DNA of 64,000 nucleotides from Balanoglossus misakiensis (Eukaryota > Hemichordata): positions 3,968,001 to 4,032,000 of the forward strand of contig CM082582.2 in the NCBI GenBank assembly GCA_040954595.2, given 5' to 3'. The notes under the pieces were generated by a model. The model ran no database searches and had not been told where the DNA came from. It worked only from the letters and a program-made list of their open reading frames with translations. Shown here in pieces: positions 39,801 to 48,800 of this stretch. A program made the position numbers and the translations under genes. The first letter of the stretch is position 1, and every line of letters begins with the position of its first letter.

Positions 39801-42800
39801 AAGGAGAAGGATTCATGCTCCATTTCTAGTTCCTCGTCAACCAATAGTAGTCTCCGAGATGAAGACAGGAAATCTCCATCACCTTCTTGTATATCATCTG
39901 CATCAACTGCCTCCAGTGAGAGTACAGAGGGGTCATCATCATCATCATCATCTGGTATAAAGCAAATTTTTAAAAACTCTAGAACTTAGAAGTAACTTTT
40001 TAAAACCTTTATAAAGCAAATTTTTGAAATCTCTACAACCAAATTTTTGACAAGCGGGAACAAAAACTCTGTTTTCCTAACTGTTCCATTAGTATGCATC
40101 AGATATTTTTGGCAATTTTGTGATAATTTTCATTTAATAGTTTGACATGCATACCTGCATCCTTTGTATGTATTAGCCAATCATTCCGTTGAGTGTCTGC
40201 ATGATGGAAGTGTAAACTGACAACAGAATGGGTGTTTTTTTTTCTCTCACTATAATAGTTGCTCCCTTTGTTATTTCAGCATTTACAAAAAGCATCAAGC
40301 CATCTAGTGGAATGCAAGATCCCAGGAGACGACCCATCATGGAGACTGACTTGGAAGCACAGCTTGATAGACCAGACACGAAAGAAACAGAACAAGAAAG
40401 TCGTGCTGATGACTCAGAGGGCCAGTTATTATCCAACGACAAAAGACTATTCTTTTCAATGATGGGTGGTTCTAAGACGAAAAGTCAGGATGAAGATGAG
40501 ACAGAGCCCTCGAAAGAAGCTAGACCACTTCCCACAAGGAGGATTTCTCAGTGCCTGTCGGCTACAGACACCCTGGGGGATAGGATCGACAGCTTACAGA
40601 GCAGTTCTGCCGAAGTTACACGAACGGTTCAAGATAATTTAGACAATACCGGTGCAGTTGTGTCTGCGCACGAGAGATTGACTCAATCAAGCGGCGATGA
40701 GAGTAGTGCCAAGGGACCTGTTGGACCCACAGGGGACAAAAGTGGTGTTATTGGACAAGCAATGGAGGGACTTCAAAGTTCATCCAAGCCATCGGTTAGT
40801 AGTGCGGCCGAGCCAAGCAAGGCCGCTGCACCCGTTCAACCGAAGAGAGAGGTGGACGAACGCTGGGAACAGCTGATGAAATCTACAAATAGAGCACTGA
40901 AAATTAAAGACCTGGATTTCACCGATCTTGCTCCCTCGGACGACGAGGATATTCTCGAACCCAAAGTAACGGCTGTTGAAGCTAACTTTGTGGGAATCCC
41001 CCCGCCCCCGCCCCCTCCCCCACCTTTGGGTGGCCCCCCTCCTCCCCCAATGCCTCCGCCGTTGTTTGGCATTCCCCCTCCCCCGCCGTTATTCGGACAG
41101 ACCACCATAGACGGAAGGGCACCACCACCCGGAATGCCACCCCCGCCCGGAATGGGACGAGGACCATCTGAAGGCACCCTCAAGAAATCCAAAAAGACAC
41201 TCAGACTGTTCTGGAAGGAAGTCAGAAACAACGACTCCTTCGTGCCTCAGAAGGGTTCTAAAAAGACAATATGGAGCTCGTTAGATCCTGTCGATTTGGA
41301 TACCTCCAAACTTGAACATCTGTTTGAATCTAGAACCAAAGAACTTTCGTTTAAGGTGAGTGTTTTACAAACTCTCAGAATGTACTCCAGTCAAACCTGT
41401 GTTAGTGGTCACCTCTATATAGCAGCCACTTTGTTACAGTTCCTGTGCAATGTGCATGTGTAATAACTAACTTGTATATAAAGGCCATCTCTCTATAAAG
41501 TCAGTTTATTCTTAGTTATTTGGATGTGTTCCACTATCAGTGTATATGAGACTCTGTTTCTGGAAATACAAATCGATAGGATTGCCAGTAGAGAATGGCA
41601 GGTCATATGATAAATTGTGATGTACATTTGTTGACTGCGAAATTTTTATGATTCAAGTGTGAAGGTAGTGACAGTTTTCGTCAATGGAAAGATCACGTTT
41701 CAGGTGTTCGGAATTTGAAATTTAAAACAAATTGGCTAAAATTGACTCACGAACCTGAGTCACTACCTTAACAACATCTAGTGCGCGCAAACTTTGTACT
41801 CAAAATGTAGCTAATTTTGTCAGATGAATATTGAACTAGACGTACGTACGACGTAGGCTGAAAGGAGTTTGATGGAATTTTTGTTATGAATGTGTCAAAA
41901 ATATGCACTCAAAAAAAATGTTACTGTGACCTCTGCTATATACTTACATCAAGTAGATTAGGTCCGTATATCTGAGAAAGATGTGTAGTAACACAAAATA
42001 TCTCTTTGTTTTTGCAAACATCAGGATCATGCACAGGTAATGGTATAATACAAGTGTTGTGTGGCACAGAGAAGTATTGTTATCTTCTCAAACTTTTATC
42101 TTGCACCTTTTTTTGCTAAAATGATATCCTGCTTTAATTGTTAAAATTTCAATATATGACTCAGTATGTTCACTTGAAGAAATGAGATACAGGTTGTGTC
42201 ATTTTGAGAAATTGTGAAAATTTCAGTCAGTGCTAATATCTGTGATGTAAAGTGAAAATGGAAAGACTGTGTGACATTGAACAATTCTTCTGAATGAGTA
42301 GCGAAGCAAAGGATATTGACTTTAACCTTTCACCACCATGGTTCAGTCCAAAACTATTGTTTTCTATGGTAAGGTTGGACCTGTAAAGAGGGAACTGGGG
42401 GTGAAAGGGTTAAGTCTACACTACATCAGGGGTGTGCTGTATAAAAAATAGGTGTACCAAAGTGTGACCACAAGCAAGTTTTCCAACAACACTGGCCATA
42501 AAAATACAACTTCAGATTGTAAGAAAGAATTTACTACTTTCAAGTTAAAAATGGCCACCACCAGCAAATGGATTGACTCGTAGAATAATGGTACCAAAAT
42601 TGATCAGCTTAATACACAAGAAAATTAATTTGACATACACATGCCATTGTCGCAAAACCAACAGAATCTACTTGTGTCAGTAAACACATTGTAAGTCTCC
42701 TCTTCTCTCTGTGTGCTTTGTCACATGATTGCAAAATGGGAGGTAAAATTTCAAATAAACATATAAGTCTCTTAATTTGATCAACCAATCCATCTCCAAT

Positions 42801-45800
42801 GATTCAGATTGAAAAAATATTTTCAAAGGGCAATATGGCTAAAAGACTGGAATCTATAACAATGTCTGATTCTGAAGATGATGGTATCTGTGTGGTGTGT
42901 ATATTTTAATTCTTTTGTCTCAATGTGCCATTATTCCTTTTGGAATATACATTTGATGTGATAGTTTTGTGTAGACTGTTCTTTTATATGTCACCATTTC
43001 AGTTTGTTAATGTTCATACATTAGAGTAGCACACTTAAAACAAACTACCCATCTGCCTTGAAAGGGCCAATGAGCGCAACCCAGCATTGTGCCAATAATA
43101 ATGTGCATAACACGAATAGCTGCTTCATCAGAAATCAAAATCCTAGTATTGAATTGTAGACTTATCAATAGCTCGGAGATTGACCGATACGCTGAATGTC
43201 TGTCATTGTCCATCCATCCATTTGTCAACAAATGACTTCCCAGAAACTGCCTTTAAAAAAATGCTTGACCAACTGCTCAGTCAGCTTTGATATTGAAGAA
43301 TCAAAAATATCTTCACAAACATTTTCTGTGTATGTAATGTCAAATATCAAAACTCCACTCTATTGGCCGCTAGGTCACTTAAAGTGTCCTGCAAATTCAA
43401 TGTTATAATTCAAACTTCTTGTCACACTATTTCATGCATAATCATGACTGGTCTTTCTGGGCATACCAGATGTCAGAGTTGTGCGATAATATATTTGGCT
43501 TTGGAAAATGTTTTCATGTACAGAACGGTTTCACTCATTTATTTCCATTGACACATTCTTGAAGTCAATATGAACCAAAATTCATCTATGCACTTTTTTC
43601 ATTCAGCACAAGGCGCTTTCATTAACTTCAGGCTGATGGGAAGTATTGTATATTACTGTTTATCAATAAATAATATCTGTACATTACCAGATCACAACCA
43701 TCAATGAATTAACGCCACTTCATTTATTTTCATTTTCAGAAAATTGAAGAGGCAACGCAGAAGAAAGAAGTAACAGTCTTAGATACCAAGCGCTCCAATG
43801 CAATTAATATTGGTATGACTGTATTACCCAGTATTAGGACCATTAAACCTGCCATCCTGAACATGGACAGTGTGGCCATGAACAGAGAAGCCATAGAGGT
43901 AGGGATAAGAGTAAGACTAGTTCAAAATCAGTAATTGGTAAACTTGAATGTGAATGTCTATTTTAGAGACCACATTGTAGGAGAAACAGAAGAAGAGAAA
44001 CAGAGAAAAAACAATGGTACCAATTCAGGACTGTGACTGTTCATTTGTTAGGGACTGGTCAGTTTCTTGGGCCAGGGGGTGGGGGTGAATTCTATTTTGG
44101 GTATATCAAATAGTGACTGACCCCCCCCCCCCCCCCATTGAACATGGAAAAGTGGGTGACCCCCTGGTGACATCCCCTCCCCCATCACCCAATTCCAAAA
44201 CAGGGTGACCTCCCCCCTGACTCCACCGCCCCCGACCGAAGAAACTGACCGGTCCCTTATTAGCAGGTTTTCGTTGTAACTGTGTTCTTGTTATCGAGGT
44301 CCCACTGTATGTTATTTACCGGTATGTTACAGAAAATTCTAACAATGATGCCCACTGATGAAGAGAAAACCAAAATCAAGGAGGTATCAGTTGCCAATCC
44401 GGAGATCCCCTTAGGAACTGCAGAACAGTTTTTGAACATTTTAGGATCAATAAGTGAGCTCAAGGCGAGACTGAATCTGTGGATGTTTAAACTGGACTAT
44501 GACAGTATGGAACAGGTAAGTCTTAAGAATTTCTTCCCAGATGTGTTCAACAGAATAATACTGGGCAAACTCATTTCCTCCTTCCTATAGTTGCAGCTGG
44601 TGTTTGTTTGTTGATTTTGATAGTAGTGTCACTACACTTTAAGAAGGCATTGTATGAAAGCACATTTATGAATTTTTGTGTGAAATTCACATTTGATTTT
44701 ATCACCAGAAAATGTTATCATTTTCTTGGCAATGTATACTGTAAAGCAGGTTATTTTCGCGAGCAATAAATGTTCGCGAAATACGCGAGAGCCAAACAAA
44801 ACATGAAAATAAGATGTCACGTAAAAACATTTTCGGAGATAACGATGTAGTTAAATGTGAGAACGCGAAAATTAATCCTCGTGTAACAGTTGTTTCTTTT
44901 GATATCGCGAAAATTTCCTGTCGCGAAAATAACCTGTTTTACAGTATTTGACCGCAAGACATATAGACTCATGGTGTATGTTGTGTTCTACATTGTCATG
45001 TAGGAGGTGGCGGAACCTTTGATGGACTTGAAGCAAGGTATGGAAGATCTCAAAGAAAACAAAACCTTCCACAGAATACTGTCATTGCTTCTTGCTATTG
45101 GAAATTTCCTGAATGATGGCCAGTCCAAGGGATTCCATTTAGATTACTTGGCCAAGGTGCCTGAAGTGAAGGACACAGTCAGGAAACAGAGTCTCTTGTA
45201 TCATTTATGTATCATGATGATGGAGAAGTTTCCAGAGAGTAGCGACCTTTATTCAGAGGTTGGTCCCATCACACGATGCAGTAAGGTGAGTTGTCTTGGC
45301 AACAGGTGGTGATGAGCCTTGGCATTTGTCAGACAATAGAGTGCATGTGGCAAAGCGTGAAAATTAAAAAAAATGTAAGGTAGTATTAAATTGGGCAACT
45401 TCATGTCCCTTTAAAAGATTCAACAAATTGAGAAATCAAATTAATCCAGTCGAATGAGAAATGGAAACTTTATTACTTCTGTGCTGTTGTCTAAATGTAT
45501 TTAGTATACCTCCAATACTGGTGAAATGATATCCCATGATATTACCAGTAGTCAAAATCTGTATCTATTTCTGTTCCATTCAAAGCATAATGAATATTGT
45601 TCTAAAATGGCAGAGTTCCAAGGTCTGTGTGAAACACATCTAAAATTCGTCTATGACTTTGATTTCAGGTTGACTTTGATCAAGTGTGTGAAAACCTTAT
45701 CACAATGGAAAAAAGGTGCAAAGAGTCGTGGGAATACCTGAAAGCAATAGTCAAACACGACAGTCATTCCGAGCTCAGATTTAGGTAAGTTGGAGAAGAT

Positions 45801-48800
45801 TGCACAAGTTGTGTTCAAATGTGAAGCCTAGGACACAACTTCTACTTAATATTTTTCTTGTCCCTTTTTCATTCATTTCTTTTTGTCTTTTCTTTCAAGT
45901 TCTCCCACCATAATAGATGTAGCACTGAAACTCTTTCAATACATGACAATAATGTTCGATGAGGTATGAACAACAAAAAGACCCCCAATAATTTATGTTT
46001 AATACTGAGTAAGCTGTAACTATTTGGGTCTTGTGGGGAGTTTCATGTCAAAGAGTTCAGTGAAGGAGTTCAAGGGTTGAAGGGCTCTTGACAATCGATG
46101 AACTGACTACTTTATCATTGATTCATATATTCCCCTTCTATCCAGCTGCATTTTGCAACGTCAGAATTCACAATCAATGCTTTATCTCAGTTTTCTGTGT
46201 CTACTGCAAAATTTGCTCATGGATTTCAGAAGTACATGTACATGTAGAAGGGGGGGGGGGTTGTCTGAAAAATTGCCAAAATTGATCTCCAATTCTCCCT
46301 GCCTTAAATAGGTTTTAAGCTACCTAAGTGAGTGATAAAAATCTCATATGTTCGACACAATTTCAAGATGGCCGATTTTTGCCATGTTTAAGAATTGGAA
46401 GTTCAAAAGCTAATTAAAAGTGATACTGGGTCATTCTGAAACTTTGTAACAGAAAAAATAACAAAATGTGAACAAAGTTGAACGAGTTTAATATGCTACC
46501 TACAAAGACAGACATGTTTGACCAAAGGAAGTCATGAAATACAGCAAACATATCATTTCTTGTATCTCTTACTACAGTGGGTTGTCGACTTTTCGCCCAG
46601 AATGCAATTTGACTTGACCCCCTAGCGCAAAGTGAAAACCTATTTAAGGCAGCCAGAATTCCTTCCACTGGTTGTATTACAGTTCTGCCTTAAACCATGC
46701 AGAGACTTCATATGGATAAGCTGTATAACACTTTTTGACAGTTGTTGTACTAACAAATGTCTTGATGTATATGACTGATAGATTGCAGGATTTCCTGGCT
46801 GACTGTGCTGAAAGGATCATAGTTCTCAAGACTGTCCACAGAAGAGTGGTGAACAGATTTCACAAACTGCTGGCGTACATGGGCATGACGCCCTATGCCA
46901 TCAAAGAAGTGAAAATCAGCCAGTTCTGTCGGATTATCAGTGAATTTGCCTTGGAATATAGAACAATACGCGAGAGAGCTCTTGAGATGCAGCGAAAGAA
47001 AGCAAATCAGAGAGAAAGAAACAAGACTAGGGGAAAACTTATTAGTGATGTAAGTCAAGTCAATCTAATGCACACTTTTCATTCAAAAATAGGACTATAT
47101 GAGCACATAAAATGTACTTTACGTCTGCAACTGGAAATGTAATATGCTGAAAACAGATTACCATTTGTATATTTTCATTTTAAAATTTGACATTTGCATT
47201 ACTTTTGTCTTTTTTGCTGTGAAGTTTGACATTTGATAAATTATTGACACCTGACATTATTGTTTGAAATGACTGCCCACCTGCAATTGGTGACTTCAAA
47301 GTCCAGCTGGAAATTATAAATTTTACTATTCCGTATGGTTAGAAATGTTAATTGAACTGTCCACAAAATGTGAACATCTTTCTTACTGCCTGATTTCCAA
47401 AGTGTGGCCTGAGCGTAGAATAATGAAGAAGTGGGCTGACACTTTTGCGAAAGGATATGGTTACCAGCCCCGATTTCTGCTGCATGACCGAGAGAGACAT
47501 TTCAAAAACACTGCTAACATTTCTAATTTCTCCTTCTTCTACTACAGACCAAGAATTTCAGTAAAGTGCAGGATAAGGATGAACATGATAAACTGAAGAA
47601 ATTACTGAAGAACACAGGCACAGCTCCTGGCGATGAACATTTGGGAAGAAGTAGGAGCAGACCTCTGGGTATGTCCAATCTGTGTCTGAACTCTCTCTTT
47701 CTCTTTCATGGTCATTGATCTGTGGAAAATATTGGGTCACAGCATGTATATGTTGATGTGGCCATCACATTTGCAAAGTAGGATGAATTCAGTCTCTGTA
47801 TTGACATTTTCTATGGCACAGACATGACCATGAGCCTCTTAATGCCAAATTACTGACAATGTATTTCTTTAATATCAATTACATGATCTGGCCATGTTAA
47901 CCCTCAACATCCAGGTGACGGGCAAACAACATGGTGGCATCCAGTAAAAGTTTGTTTGAGAATGTTTATACTTTAGAACCACCAGAAACGTAACATGTAA
48001 CAGGCATGGTGCATCATCAGCATCATGGCGTTTCGTCTGCACAGTCGTTGTCTGCACCACGTTGCCCGTCACCTGGAAATCTGAATATCCATGTAACTGT
48101 ATCTGACTTGGTCTGATGTCATTTGATATCAAACAATACCTATCCATGTGCCTTCTGAGGCTGATGTGAACAGGCAATTATAAATATTGACATCAGAGAT
48201 TTGAATTGTTTGTGGTTGTGTTGTCCAGGTTACCAGGCTGGTACAGCAGATGTGACTGATGCTGCGGATGAAATGATGGAACTGCTCGTCAAATCTGCCA
48301 CCGCACCAAGTAACAGACATACTCCGAGAGAGAGAAAAAGAGCTAGACAGAGTAATAGAAAGTCGTGTAAGTTTACTTTACCTCTTCCAAAAATATCCTT
48401 GGTTGGCACACCCGAGCATTGGGGGCTACTGCAGGCCCAAATTTGTTTCTGCTCATGATTTTTTCTCCACTTATTAAGCCATGTCTATGTAAACAATGCC
48501 CGCTAAGTACGACTGTTATGTGTTTCTTGAGAATGTTGCAAGGTTTAACCCTTTCCCCTTCATGGTTTAGTCCAAACCGATTGTTTTCTATGGTAAGGTT
48601 GGACCTCTATAGAGGAAATTGAAACTGGGGGTAAAAGGGTTAAAGAAGCACCTGTACCATGATCCAAATTTGCTCAGTTTATGGGAAATTTTTAAAGGGT
48701 ATTTATTCATTCTGTACATTATAAGTTTTTCTTCAGTGTTGGTGTTAAGAGTTAAGAAATGTCATAAAAATATTGTCATTGAAATGGCTGACCACAGAAA

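Larger units (their letters stand above)
41356..43739 (+). other. 2.4-kb intron interrupting FH2, repeat-rich
   Basis: FHOD FH2 sequence runs straight from KELSFK to [10 protein letters not shown] across this gap, so no exon is needed here. The intron holds a CAAACCTGT-family element just 32 bp after the donor and an AACCCTTTCACC-family copy at 42322-42413. A TG/ATG-rich stretch with an exon-like look at 42829-42883 does not keep the frame. Confidence 0.7.

Noticed and set aside
42829-42883. Exon-like segment with TCAAAG acceptor and SDSEDDG end in the FH2 intron
   Set aside because: Its 55-nt length breaks the frame between KELSFK and KIEEAT, and phases 1 and 2 meet stops. FH2 continuity needs no exon here.
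44872-45072. Minus-strand open frame ending [17 protein letters not shown]
   Set aside because: Part of its translation comes from a family A MITE, as does the similar peptide at 2520-2843, so it is repeat-derived and not a gene.
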